DNA of 64,000 nucleotides from assembly GCF_000166195.2 (NCBI RefSeq), contig NZ_CM001403.1, forward strand, positions 1,674,001-1,738,000. Direction: 5' to 3'. The position numbers and the translations under genes were made by a program. The notes under the pieces were generated by a model, which worked only from the letters and a program-made list of their open reading frames with translations, made no database searches and was not told where the DNA came from. Positions 28,341 to 36,192 of this stretch are shown here, one piece after another. Numbering within the stretch: position 1 is the first letter of the stretch; every line of letters starts with the position of its first letter. The stretch comes from Mucilaginibacter paludis DSM 18603. Its GTDB lineage: Bacteria > Bacteroidota > Bacteroidia > Sphingobacteriales > Sphingobacteriaceae.

Positions 28341-28916
28341 ATGGAACAAGACGTACTGATACAAATAAGCCACCGGATAAAGGAAAGAAGAAGAGAAAAG
28401 AATCTTACCATACAAGAACTTGCCGATAAAGCCAGCGTAAGTAAGGGCTTGATTTCGCAAATAGAAAACAGCCGCACTATACCATCCCTTATGGTACTTA
28501 TAGAGATTATTAAGGGCTTGGATGTTGATTTGAATAAATTTTTTAAAGACATCAGCTTCCCATCCGGGCAAGCGCTGGCTGTGATTAAAAGAAAAGAGGA
28601 GTATGAGCCGTTTGAAAAAGAATCCGCTATCGGATTCAGGTATCATCGTATCTTCACTCAAAACATCAATCCGTCTACAGTTGATATTGTATTGCTTGAA
28701 TTGGAACCTAATGCCACCCGGCCAATGGTACAAACTGAGGCCTTCGAATACAAATACATCATCAGCGGGCAAATAGAATATCAATTTAACGATGCCCGCT
28801 ATCAGCTAAACGCTGGCGATTCCATACTTTTTGACGGGAGGGTGCCACATACGCCCGTTAATCCAAGCAGTACGAGTGCAATTATACTGGTAATTTACTT
28901 TTTTGAATCGGAGTAA
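28341..28916 (+). CDS. XRE-family regulator with C-terminal cupin sensor domain
   Basis: 191 residues. The N-terminal helix-turn-helix (about residues 8-62) shows LTIQELADKASVSKGLISQIE; the C-terminal cupin_2 (about 105-180) shows LELEPNATRPMVQTEAFEYKYI and YQLNAGDSILFDGRVPHTPVN. Proteins with this layout are cytosolic repressors or activators that sense a small molecule in the cupin, often for amino-acid, polyamine or detoxification genes. No target gene is adjacent in the same direction within 300 bases. Confidence 0.9.
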   Translation: MEQDVLIQISHRIKERRREKNLTIQELADKASVSKGLISQIENSRTIPSLMVLIEIIKGLDVDLNKFFKDISFPSGQALAVIKRKEEYEPFEKESAIGFRYHRIFTQNINPSTVDIVLLELEPNATRPMVQTEAFEYKYIISGQIEYQFNDARYQLNAGDSILFDGRVPHTPVNPSSTSAIILVIYFFESE

Positions 28917-29225
28917 AACACTCTTGTTTAATAATCTATCCAAATCGAACTGATCTTAAATCAGGAACGCCGTTGTGGTGCCAACGTGACTTTGTTCTTT
29001 GGCTTAACCGAAGAATTAACTGGACTTATATTTTAAAATACTTTCCTTCCGTTAACAAGTTATACTTGCTGCGGAAGGCTTTGCACACGGATTCATATTT
29101 TAAACCATCCCCGAACTAAAATTTCCATCACTCCCACCTGATCGTAGTCATTAAATTTCATGCTATCTACAGAATTAAAATTTAATATTGTTGTAACCGA
29201 TGGTTATTAATATTAAAAGTTGATT
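28917..29225. other. Intergenic region
   Basis: 309 bases, no gene, repeat or clear terminator recognised. A short imperfect dyad lies around CTTCCGTTAAC/GCGGAAG (29044-29077). Confidence 0.35.
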
Positions 29226-29654
29226 ATGGACAGGAAAAACTTTCTTACGATGGTTGGCATGAGTGCCGCTTCATTCGCGCTAATAAACTGTATAGGCTGC
29301 TCAAAAAGCTCAGATTCCGGCTCATCATCGGGCGTAAGCGGCCCAACTGGGGTAGACTTCACGCTCGATTTAACAGCATCGGCCAATGCCGCGCTGTTAA
29401 CCAACGGCGGCTCGTTAAAAAGCAATGGCGTTATTGTGGCCAGAACCACCACCGGCGCCTACATAGCCGTGCAGCAATCGTGCACACACGAGAGTTATCC
29501 GCTGGTTTTCCAGGGTTCTAATCAACAGTTTTATTGCAATAACCACGGCGCAACCTTTAGCCAAACCGGGGCAGTAACCGGTGGCCCAACAAACAAATCG
29601 TTAACAACGTATACCACTGTATTAACAGGTACCTCATTAAGGGTGCATTCCTGA
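29226..29654 (+). CDS. Exported Rieske [2Fe-2S] protein
   Basis: 142 residues from ATG 29226; a TTG at 29220 also lies in frame. The N terminus (MDRKNFLTMVGMSAASFAL) is a Tat- or lipoprotein-like export signal followed by INCIGCSKSS, where a Cys may be lipidated. The Rieske cluster motifs are complete: CTH (Cys-x-His, about residue 87) and CNNHGATF (Cys-x2-His, about residue 106). It should carry a 2Fe-2S cluster for electron transfer at the outer face of the inner membrane. It leads a tight run of genes: thioredoxin-like (10 bases on), ApbE, DUF4266 and DUF3570, so it is likely the redox protein of that operon. Confidence 0.9.
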   Translation: MDRKNFLTMVGMSAASFALINCIGCSKSSDSGSSSGVSGPTGVDFTLDLTASANAALLTNGGSLKSNGVIVARTTTGAYIAVQQSCTHESYPLVFQGSNQQFYCNNHGATFSQTGAVTGGPTNKSLTTYTTVLTGTSLRVHS

Positions 29655-29664
29655 GATTTTAATT

Positions 29665-30096
29665 ATGAAAGCTTTAACTATTTCCCTATTGTTTTTGTTC
29701 AGCTCGGCTGTTACCTGGCTCGGCGACTTTAAAGAGGCCAGCCTTGAAGCCTCAAAACAGCACAAACTGATTGTTATTAATTTTTCGGGCTCGGATTGGT
29801 GCGGCCCATGTATCCGCCTGCGGAAAGAAATACTGGAATCGACCACGTTTGAAAACTACGCTTCAGACCACCTTATACTGGTGCGCGCCGATTTCCCCCG
29901 GCAAAAAAAGAACCAGCTGAGCAAAGAACAAACTAAACTGAACGAAGCCCTGGCCGATAAGTATAACCCCGACGGTAAATTTCCGTTCACGCTCCTGGTT
30001 GATGAGCACGGCAAGGTACTCAAAACATGGGACGGCTTTCCGGATGTTTCCCCCGAAAATTTTGTAAGCCAGATTGATCAATATGCCCAACACTGA
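29665..30096 (+). CDS. Secreted thioredoxin-fold protein (CGPC)
   Basis: 143 residues with a short signal peptide (MKALTISLLFLFSSAVTWLG). The thioredoxin_7-like fold has the active site in SDWCGPCIRL at about residue 50 and the cis-Pro segment in GKFPFTLLVDEHGKVL. Such periplasmic thioredoxins reduce or isomerise disulfides in envelope proteins. Its last 14 bases overlap the start of apbE, indicating translational coupling. In this setting its client could be the Cys-rich DUF4266 lipoprotein or the Rieske protein. Confidence 0.88.
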   Translation: MKALTISLLFLFSSAVTWLGDFKEASLEASKQHKLIVINFSGSDWCGPCIRLRKEILESTTFENYASDHLILVRADFPRQKKNQLSKEQTKLNEALADKYNPDGKFPFTLLVDEHGKVLKTWDGFPDVSPENFVSQIDQYAQH

Positions 30097-31036
30097 AACC
30101 ATAACTAATCCGCTGGTTGTGCATAAGCGCGTATTGCGGCTAATGGGCAACAGGTTTGAAATAAGCGTTGTAACCGACAATACCGGACTTGCCGAACAGC
30201 AGATAGATTTGGCTGTTGCCGAGATCAGCAGGATTGAGCAATTGCTCACCACCTTTAGCGACGACAGCCAAACCAATCAAATTAACCGTAACGCGGGCAT
30301 AGCGCCGGTAAAGGTTGACGAAGAAGTTTTCAGGCTGATAGAACGATCCTTAAAAATATCCGCACTTACGCAAGGTGCTTTCGATATTACTTATGGCTCG
30401 ATAGATAAAAGTTTGTGGAATTTTGATACCAAAATGACGAGCCTGCCCGATGCCGCAACCGCGCTCAAATCCGTAGGCTTGATTAACTACAAAAATGTTA
30501 TCCTGGATGCAGCGGCAGGCACCGTATTTTTAAAAGAAAAGGGAATGCGGATAGGCTTTGGCGGTATTGGCAAGGGCTATGCTGCCGACCGTGCTAAAAC
30601 CGTGCTGCAAAAAAACGGCGTTGCCAGCGGGATTGTAAACGCCGCCGGCGATTTGATAACCTGGGGAACACAGCCTTACGGCAAACCCTGGACGATAGCA
30701 ATTGCCGATCCCGATCAAAAAAATACGCCTTTTTCTACACTCAATATCAGCAATATGGCTATTGCCACATCGGGCAATTACGAAAAATTCGCGGTTATCA
30801 ACGGCAAAAAATACTCGCACACCATCGACCCTAAAACCGGGCTTCCGGTAAGCGGTATTAAAAGCGTGAGCATTATTTGCCCCAGTGCCGAGTTTGCCGA
30901 TGCTATGGCTACACCGGTAACGGTGATGGGCATTAAAGTAGGGATCGACATGATCAACCAGTTAAAAAACATTGCCTGCATTATTATTGACGATCAGAAC
31001 CGGCTGAGCACCTCAAAAAATATAAATATTAAATAA
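30083..31036 (+). CDS. apbE: FAD:protein FMN transferase (ApbE family)
   Basis: 317 residues from ATG 30083, overlapping the thioredoxin-like gene by 14 bases. Conserved segments: RIEQLLTTFSDDSQTNQIN, SLWNFD, FGGIGKGYAADRAK (FAD-binding glycine-rich loop, about residue 155-170), GIVNAAGDLITWG, ATSGNYEKF and the HTIDPKTGLPV motif that binds Mg and flavin phosphate. ApbE moves FMN from FAD to a Thr or Ser of an exported target protein. No typical signal peptide is seen at this start, though many ApbE proteins act outside. The target is not obvious among the neighbours. ApbE next to DUF4266 and DUF3570 is, as I recall, a recurring arrangement in several phyla. Confidence 0.93.
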   Translation: MPNTETITNPLVVHKRVLRLMGNRFEISVVTDNTGLAEQQIDLAVAEISRIEQLLTTFSDDSQTNQINRNAGIAPVKVDEEVFRLIERSLKISALTQGAFDITYGSIDKSLWNFDTKMTSLPDAATALKSVGLINYKNVILDAAAGTVFLKEKGMRIGFGGIGKGYAADRAKTVLQKNGVASGIVNAAGDLITWGTQPYGKPWTIAIADPDQKNTPFSTLNISNMAIATSGNYEKFAVINGKKYSHTIDPKTGLPVSGIKSVSIICPSAEFADAMATPVTVMGIKVGIDMINQLKNIACIIIDDQNRLSTSKNINIK

Positions 31037-31043
31037 TTGAAAA

Positions 31044-31271
31044 ATGAAAATTAACCACACCATAAAATTAGCCCTGACCGGGCTGGCCCTGGCCTCTGGC
31101 CTATCGTCATGCTCGTCAGTTAAGGGATATCAAAAAAGCAAGCTGAACGATTCGGATATGGAATTATCGGCCCGTAAATCGCAAAAATTTGAGCAAAGCT
31201 TTCAACTGTACCGCGAAGGCGGCTCGGGGGCCAATGGCGGCAAAAGCGGTGGTGGATGCGGGTGTAATTAA
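31044..31271 (+). CDS. DUF4266 small lipoprotein
   Basis: 75 residues, starting 7 bases after apbE. Lipoprotein signal (LALTGLALASG) with lipobox LSSC, then VKGYQKSKLNDSDMEL and FEQSFQLYREGGSGANGG, ending in the Gly/Cys tail SGGGCGCN. This length, core and Cys-Gly-Cys tail are typical of DUF4266. It should be anchored in the envelope, with the C-terminal tail free to bind a metal, a cofactor or a partner. Function unknown; constant company with ApbE and DUF3570 points to a shared redox or metal role. Confidence 0.85.
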   Translation: MKINHTIKLALTGLALASGLSSCSSVKGYQKSKLNDSDMELSARKSQKFEQSFQLYREGGSGANGGKSGGGCGCN

Positions 31272-31289
31272 TATAGAAAAGGCTAAAAA

Positions 31290-32513
31290 ATGAAAAAAAT
31301 ATATCTGGGTGTTTTGGCTCTTTACATGGGCATACTGGCATCGCATGCGCAAACTCAACCTCAACCGGTTAAGGATACCAGTAACTACGAGTCCCGAAAA
31401 TTAAAAATCGACGAAATTAACATTATCTCGGCCTATTATCACCAGGATGGCAATAACTCGGCCGTAACGGGCGGCATCGGCACAGAAAACCTGACGGATT
31501 TTGCCAACACTTTTGACCTCCAGCTTTCAAAATACAGTAAAAAAGGCCGCAAACATACCTTTGCCTTTGAGTTGGGCATCGATCATTACACATCGGCATC
31601 GTCGGATAAAATAGACCCTAACAGTATTTCATCAGCTTCAATGTCTGACGTGCGCATCTATCCTTCTTTAAACTGGACAGTATCAAATGATAAAACGGGC
31701 AATGCTTTCGGCTTAACCGCCTCCTACTCGCACGAGTTTGATTATCAATCCTTTGGCGGAGGCATTAATTTAACGCGTTTATCCAAAAACAAAAATACCC
31801 AGTTCGACTTTAAGGCCCTGGTATTTTTAGATACCTGGAAGGTTATTTTGCCGGTCGAGCTCCGGCCGCCGGGCTACGGATCGGGATCGGAACACGATGA
31901 CCACCGACCAGTTGATTATCGCCCACGCAATTCATTCAGCACATCGTTCTCGCTCTCGCAGGTGCTTACCACGCGCTTACAGGCTGTAATTATTACCGAA
32001 CCATCCTATCAGCACGGCTTACTGGCAACCAAATACCAGCGCGACTATTTTACAGATGGATCTGAAAGGGTTGAGAACCTGCCCGATAGCCGGTACAAAC
32101 TCCCCATAGCGGCCCGGCTGAATTACTTTTTAGACGATCATTTTGTGATCCGCGCCTTTTACCGTTATTACATGGATAACTGGGGCATCCGCGGGCATAC
32201 CGCCGAATTAGAAGTGCCGGTTAAATTAACCTCATTTGTATCGTTAAGCCCCTTTTACCGGTATAACAACCAAACGGGAACCCGCTATTTTGCGCCTTAT
32301 GGCCAGCACAGCCCTACCGATACTTACTATACCAGCGATTACGACTTATCTACCCTGCACAGCAATTTTATTGGCGCCAATTTTAGGCTGGCACCGCCAA
32401 ATGGAGTGTTTGGATGGCAGCATTTAAATACACTTGAGCTGAGGTATGGTCACTACATGCGGTCGACCGGCTTAAACAGCGACATCGTTACCCTGGCCCT
32501 GAAATTTAAATAG
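31290..32513 (+). CDS. DUF3570 predicted outer-membrane beta-barrel protein
   Basis: 407 residues with a signal peptide ending near ASHAQTQ. The DUF3570 signature begins at about residue 38 (KIDEINIISAYYHQDGNNS, then GIGTENLTDFAN) and continues through alternating strands such as HTFAFELGIDHYTSASS to the end TLALKFK, as expected for an outer-membrane barrel. It starts 18 bases after the DUF4266 gene and ends the operon, being followed by a terminator. Its role is unknown; it may be the outer-membrane component for whatever the ApbE/DUF4266 pair builds. Confidence 0.88.
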   Translation: MKKIYLGVLALYMGILASHAQTQPQPVKDTSNYESRKLKIDEINIISAYYHQDGNNSAVTGGIGTENLTDFANTFDLQLSKYSKKGRKHTFAFELGIDHYTSASSDKIDPNSISSASMSDVRIYPSLNWTVSNDKTGNAFGLTASYSHEFDYQSFGGGINLTRLSKNKNTQFDFKALVFLDTWKVILPVELRPPGYGSGSEHDDHRPVDYRPRNSFSTSFSLSQVLTTRLQAVIITEPSYQHGLLATKYQRDYFTDGSERVENLPDSRYKLPIAARLNYFLDDHFVIRAFYRYYMDNWGIRGHTAELEVPVKLTSFVSLSPFYRYNNQTGTRYFAPYGQHSPTDTYYTSDYDLSTLHSNFIGANFRLAPPNGVFGWQHLNTLELRYGHYMRSTGLNSDIVTLALKFK

Positions 32514-32531
32514 GCTTTGCCATTAAAGCAC

Positions 32532-32584
32532 AAATCCCCATCGCGTTAGCAAATTAACTCAGCTAAAACGGTGGGGATTTTTTA
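32532..32584 (+). terminator. Intrinsic terminator of the Rieske-DUF3570 operon
   Basis: AAATCCCCA (32532-32540) pairs with TGGGGATTT (32572-32580), and the inner GTTAGC (32545-32550) with GCTAA(A) at 32562, giving a two-part stem; the T run continues to 32583. It lies 18 bases after the DUF3570 stop. Confidence 0.75.
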
Positions 32585-32587
32585 TAA

Positions 32588-32655
32588 GATCGGGCCCTGC
32601 GGAAAAAAATAGGATGACGTTTTGAACCTTATAGATTACCAAACGCAGATGATAA
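32588..32655 (+). repeat. Dispersed repeat family D, copy 1
   Basis: GGGCCCTGCGGAAAAAAATA, then GAACCTTATAGATTACCA and ACGCAGAT. The same run of words recurs at about 54090-54160 and 61225-61300. Confidence 0.6.
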
Positions 32656-32691
32656 TACAAAATCTCTGCGCTTTATCGTCGCTCGTATAGT

Positions 32692-32880
32692 ACACACCCC
32701 TCCACCCCTCTCGAGAGGGGAATCGCACGGACCGCCGCTTTTTTCTTTATATTGCATTGATAATGAGTGATTTATTTAGATCGCCTCTTGAGAGGGGGCG
32801 GGTTTGGCAGTGCGGCTGCAGGGGTGTGTTTCACCGTGCGACGAACTCTGCAACTTGCGTGAACTGCTCAACTTAATGGT
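32692..32880 (+). repeat. Dispersed repeat family A, complete copy
   Basis: Starts with ACACCCCTCCACCCCTCTCG and the palindrome CCCCTCTCGAGAGGGG, then GAATCGCACGGACCGCCGCT, TTGATAATGAGTGATTTA, CTCTTGAGAGGGGGCGGGTT, GGCTGCAGGGGTGTGTTTC and CGACGAACTCTGCAACTTGC. An inverted copy lies at 35985-36140 plus 37302-37345, split by an insertion sequence; partial copies occur near 54640, 56380 and 62498. No reading frame of note. Confidence 0.75.
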
Positions 32881-33004
32881 ATCCTATTACACAAAACGTT
32901 TGTTATTGTTCATTTCTACCGCGCTTTTACTTCTAACGGAGTATTTAATGGCACCAAAAGATATGGGTACACGGTAGCCTACGGGGAGGGTTTGGGTTGG
33001 GCCC

Positions 33005-33679
33005 TTAGCTCTGGTTACCCCCATTAATCATATCCGAAACAATACCGCTCCCTGTTTTGCGTTCAGCCAGAAAAACACCTGCCAAATGGACGGCAATAAA
33101 GGCCAGCACCAGGTACATGCAAAAACCATGAACCTCCTTAACGCTATGCCTGATGGATTTAAACCCGGCCAGGGCATCTTCAAAAGCCAAAAACAAGCCC
33201 GTTACAACCATTACCAAAAGTAGCAGGTAAAAAGCCGAGTAAATTAATTTAACCGTAAGCTCATGCCGGGCAATTTCCCTCTCCTTCTTAACGGCATTAA
33301 ATTGTAGCCATGCCGATTTTAGCTTGCGGATAAATTTCTGGTCGGCCAGTTGAAAAAACTCCAATATCAGCCTGAATAAAAACAGGGCGGCCAAAACGTA
33401 GCCAAAATAAGTATGCACTTCCCAGGTTTTATCGCCAAGGGCATGAGCTGCCGCGCTTGATTGCTGATCGCTGATCGTTGCACCTGCATTCTGCAATTCA
33501 CTTTTAATGAGGGCTGCTGTTTGGCGCTTATTGGTGATAGTGGAGTTAATTAACACGGTGATAAGCGAGCCGGTAATTACGATAGTATTGGCCCAATGCC
33601 AAAAGCGCAAAGTAGCCGAATGCTTTTTTATACGTTGCGGGTGTTGTACATCCACGCGGGTGGGTTCTATGATAGCCAT
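33005..33679 (-). CDS. Cytochrome b561-family membrane protein
   Basis: 224 residues with four membrane segments: about 34-48 (ANTIVITGSLITVLIN), 88-106, 142-165 (LLLLVMVVTGLFLAF) and 186-205 (MYLVLAFIAVHLAGVF). Candidate haem-ligand histidines lie in FWHWAN (about 28), VHTYFGY (about 89), KEVHGF (about 184) and AVHLAG (about 198), as in bacterial b561 or hydrogenase-type cytochrome b. It would pass electrons between the quinone pool and a periplasmic partner. It is convergent with the Rieske/ApbE/DUF3570 operon, which suggests it could feed that module. Confidence 0.85.
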   Translation of the reverse strand: MAIIEPTRVDVQHPQRIKKHSATLRFWHWANTIVITGSLITVLINSTITNKRQTAALIKSELQNAGATISDQQSSAAAHALGDKTWEVHTYFGYVLAALFLFRLILEFFQLADQKFIRKLKSAWLQFNAVKKEREIARHELTVKLIYSAFYLLLLVMVVTGLFLAFEDALAGFKSIRHSVKEVHGFCMYLVLAFIAVHLAGVFLAERKTGSGIVSDMINGGNQS

Positions 33680-33718
33680 TTTATTTTCAATTTATGATGC
33701 ACCTATTTTGCCTAAATA

Positions 33719-33860
33719 TAACAGCCCCACCCAAACCCTCCCCGGTATGGGGACTTCAAAAAACACAAAAAGGTCTCCCCTACCGGGGGAGATTATGCAC
33801 CTTTGTTTCTTTTTTTTCGTGTGCATGAGCGCTACGCGGTTTAGAGGGGGCTCTATTATT
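33719..33860 (+). repeat. Dispersed repeat family C, copy 1
   Basis: Contains AGCCCCACCCAAACCCTCCC, CCGGTATGGGGA, then TCTCCCCTACCGGGGGAGAT and TTTAGAGGGGGCTC. The first and second parts are inverted versions of each other and could form a strong hairpin. Related copies at 44003-44080 and, inverted, 61350-61490. Confidence 0.7.
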
Positions 33861-33966
33861 GTCTAAAATTACTAAACGAATTTGTAGTAAATCTGAAGTA
33901 GCTGATGTATTGTTGCAATGTATTGATAATTGGCTAAAGCTTCAGAATTTACTCAACATCAAAGTT

Positions 33967-33974
33967 TATATTTG
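33967..33974 (+). promoter_or_regulatory. Candidate -7 element for the two-component operon
   Basis: TATATTTG matches TAnnTTTG exactly. Transcription would start about 33980, making the TTG at 33987 the first usable start codon. No clear -33 TTTG. Confidence 0.4.
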
Positions 33975-33986
33975 GTAAAAAAAACA

Positions 33987-34664
33987 TTGAAACTGCTGGT
34001 TATAGAAGATGAGCAAAAGCTCCTTGAAAACATCGTTACTTACTTAAACGGAGAAGGTGATATCTGCGAAAGCTGTAGTACCTTAACCGCCGCAATTGAC
34101 AAGCTATCAGTTTATAATTACGATTGTATATTGCTGGATATCGGTTTGCCTGATGGCGAAGGCTTTGCGGTTTTAGATTTTTTGAGAACAGCCATGCGAA
34201 ACGAAGCCGTGCTGATCATATCCGCGCGTAACTCTATCGACGATAAAATAAAAGGGCTCAATATTGGTGCCGATGACTATTTAACAAAACCCTTTCACCT
34301 GGCCGAATTAAAAGCCAGGCTGGCAGCTATTTACAGGCGCAAAACATCAAACAGCAGCAACCTGTTGGTTTTTAACGAGATTACCATCGACTTATTAGGC
34401 AGAAGTGTTTATGTGAACGACACTACTCTGATATTAACCAGGAAAGAGTACGATATGCTACTTTATTTTATTGCCAATAAGGGTAAAGTGGTTTCGAAGA
34501 ATGCTTTAGCCGAACACCTCTGGGGTGATGAAATGGATATGCACGATAACTTTGATTTTATTTATACCCATATTAAAAATCTGAGAAAAAAAATGCTGGA
34601 TTTAAATGCTCACGATTATTTGAAATCAGTTTACGGGATAGGTTATAAATTTGTTGCTGAATGA
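33987..34664 (+). CDS. OmpR/PhoB-family response regulator
   Basis: 225 residues if read from the TTG at 33987, which yields the canonical beginning MKLLVIEDEQKLL and the normal family length; the frame stays open back to a TTG at 33930, but no ATG occurs before the receiver domain. Receiver: acidic pocket in IEDE, phospho-acceptor Asp in CILLDIGLPDGEG (about residue 51), the Ser of IISARNS, and the Lys of YLTKPF. The C-terminal winged helix (about 128-222) shows LTRKEYDMLLYF, VVSKNALAEHLWG and YLKSVYGIGYKF. Its stop overlaps the sensor kinase start (ATGA), so the two are coupled. Regulon unknown. Confidence 0.9.
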   Translation: MKLLVIEDEQKLLENIVTYLNGEGDICESCSTLTAAIDKLSVYNYDCILLDIGLPDGEGFAVLDFLRTAMRNEAVLIISARNSIDDKIKGLNIGADDYLTKPFHLAELKARLAAIYRRKTSNSSNLLVFNEITIDLLGRSVYVNDTTLILTRKEYDMLLYFIANKGKVVSKNALAEHLWGDEMDMHDNFDFIYTHIKNLRKKMLDLNAHDYLKSVYGIGYKFVAE

Positions 34665-35917
34665 AACTTTCATCCCATTACAGTAAAGCAAGTTTTATTG
34701 TGACCATCATCGTGCTGATAGCAGGCGCTGTAATTTACTATTTTGCCATCAGCTATATATCCCGTGATCAACTGGACAGGGATTTAACAGAAGAGTTTGA
34801 CGAGGTGCAGGAATATGTGGAGCTACACCATCAGCTCCCTGTGGATAGCGACGCCGATTTTGATAAAGAGCAAACAGTTATCAAAAAAACAAATCAGAGA
34901 CTCGCTAAACCCTATTTTTATGATTCAATATATCATAGTCCGAAGGGAAATAAACAAGAAGACGGTCGCTCGGTTACCGGCTTTATTGACTTAAGCGGAC
35001 AGCACTACAAGGTTGATATTACGGTTTCGAGCGAAAATACCCAGTACCTGGTACAGATCATCGCCATGATAACGCTGGCTTTAACTATAGTACTTTTACT
35101 GATACTCTTTGTAACAAACAGGTTTGTGTTAAATGGCCTGTGGAAACCTTTTTATGTATTGCTTAACCAGTTAAAGGCATTTAATGTAGCCGAAAGCAAG
35201 CAGTACCAGCCAATGGATAATAAGGTTGACGAGTTTTGTGAGCTGGATAAGGCCATCCATGTAATGACCAACCGGGTAAAAAACGATTTTCAACATTTAA
35301 AGGCGTTTACTGAAAATGCCTCGCACGAGATGATGACGCCCTTGGCAGTAATTACCTCCAAGTTAGATACCTTTATACAGGATGAAACGCTGCGGAAGGA
35401 CCAGTACGACCAGATCACCGATATTTATGCCGCCACCAATAAGTTATCGCGCTTAAATCAATCCTTGCTGCTGCTGGTAAAAATTGAAAACGAATTAATT
35501 AATGATGCCGAACTATTAAACCTGGATGTTTTAATTGCCGAAAAACTCCGGCAGTTCCAGGAGCTGAGCCTTGCGAAAGAGATACTGGTAACCTTTGATT
35601 TAGAAGCCAGGAGCATCATAGCAAGTAAATACTTGATGGATATTTTATTTAACAATCTGTTTAGCAACGCCATAAGACACAACGTTAGCCAGGGCAAATT
35701 GAATATTTTGCTAAAGAAAGACCGGTTTGTGATACAAAATACCGGCTTTGAGAAAGAACTCGATCCTGGTGCCATTTTTGAACGTTTTCAAAAGGGAAAC
35801 AAATCCGAGGGAACGGGCCTGGGCCTCACTATCGTAAAAAACATTTGCAACCTGTATAACTGGCAAATTAATTACAGTTACGATGGCCATTGGCATACTT
35901 TTGAGATCGTTTTTTAA
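34661..35917 (+). CDS. Membrane sensor histidine kinase
   Basis: 418 residues. Two membrane helices, about 9-32 and 128-151 (LALTIVLLLILFV), flank a periplasmic sensor part of about 95 residues. The kinase core follows: H box ENASHEMMTPLAV (about residue 223), N box NNLFSNAIRHN (about 333) and G box GTGLGLTIVKNI (about 386). The N-terminal TM and sensor layout fits class I kinases paired with OmpR regulators. Translationally coupled to the regulator gene (4-base overlap). Signal unknown; nearby redox genes make an envelope or redox cue possible. Confidence 0.92.
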   Translation: MKLSSHYSKASFIVTIIVLIAGAVIYYFAISYISRDQLDRDLTEEFDEVQEYVELHHQLPVDSDADFDKEQTVIKKTNQRLAKPYFYDSIYHSPKGNKQEDGRSVTGFIDLSGQHYKVDITVSSENTQYLVQIIAMITLALTIVLLLILFVTNRFVLNGLWKPFYVLLNQLKAFNVAESKQYQPMDNKVDEFCELDKAIHVMTNRVKNDFQHLKAFTENASHEMMTPLAVITSKLDTFIQDETLRKDQYDQITDIYAATNKLSRLNQSLLLLVKIENELINDAELLNLDVLIAEKLRQFQELSLAKEILVTFDLEARSIIASKYLMDILFNNLFSNAIRHNVSQGKLNILLKKDRFVIQNTGFEKELDPGAIFERFQKGNKSEGTGLGLTIVKNICNLYNWQINYSYDGHWHTFEIVF

Positions 35918-35984
35918 TAATAGCGAAAGCTAAAGCACAAACAGACTTATGGCAATGACAATTAAGTTACGACCTGTAGCGCAC

Positions 35985-36140
35985 AAGAGTGCGAAGTTTG
36001 TCGCGCGGTGAAACACACCCCCTGCCATTGCGCACTGCCCGGCCCGCCCCCTCTCAAGAGGGGAGCTAAACAAAAACACTCATTATCAGATAAATACGCA
36101 TAAAAAAAAGCTGCGCCCCGTGCGAATCCCCTCTCGAGAG
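35985..36140 (-). repeat. Dispersed repeat family A, inverted copy, left part
   Basis: Reverse-complement match to 32692-32880: GTGAAACACACCCCCTGCC, GCCCGCCCCCTCTCAAGAGG, CACTCATTATCA, then GTGCGAATCCCCTCTCGAGAG, where the insertion sequence begins. The remainder (GGGGCGGAGGGGTGTGTTTC) lies after the element at 37308-37340. Confidence 0.75.
36131..36140. repeat. Target-site duplication of the ISAs1-type element, left
   Basis: CTCTCGAGAG, repeated exactly at 37302-37311 on the other side of the element. The 10-base length fits the ISAs1 family. The duplicated word is itself the palindromic core of repeat family A. Confidence 0.85.
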
Positions 36141-36171
36141 CAGGGCTGTTGCATTTAAAAAAAAGAGGATT

Positions 36172-36179
36172 TAAATTTG
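36172..36179 (+). promoter_or_regulatory. Candidate -7 element for the transposase
   Basis: TAAATTTG matches TAnnTTTG and lies 13 bases before the transposase ATG, inside the left end of the element. Confidence 0.4.
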
Positions 36180-36192
36180 CAGAAAAAAGAGT

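Larger units (their letters stand above)
33680..33986. other. Intergenic region with repeat family C
   Basis: 307 bases between the divergent cytochrome and response-regulator genes. Most of it is a dispersed repeat (33719-33860). A -7-like TATATTTG lies at 33967-33974. Confidence 0.5.

Noticed and set aside
28242..28784. Reverse-strand frame opposite the XRE-cupin gene
   Set aside because: Shadow of a well-supported forward gene; no domain.
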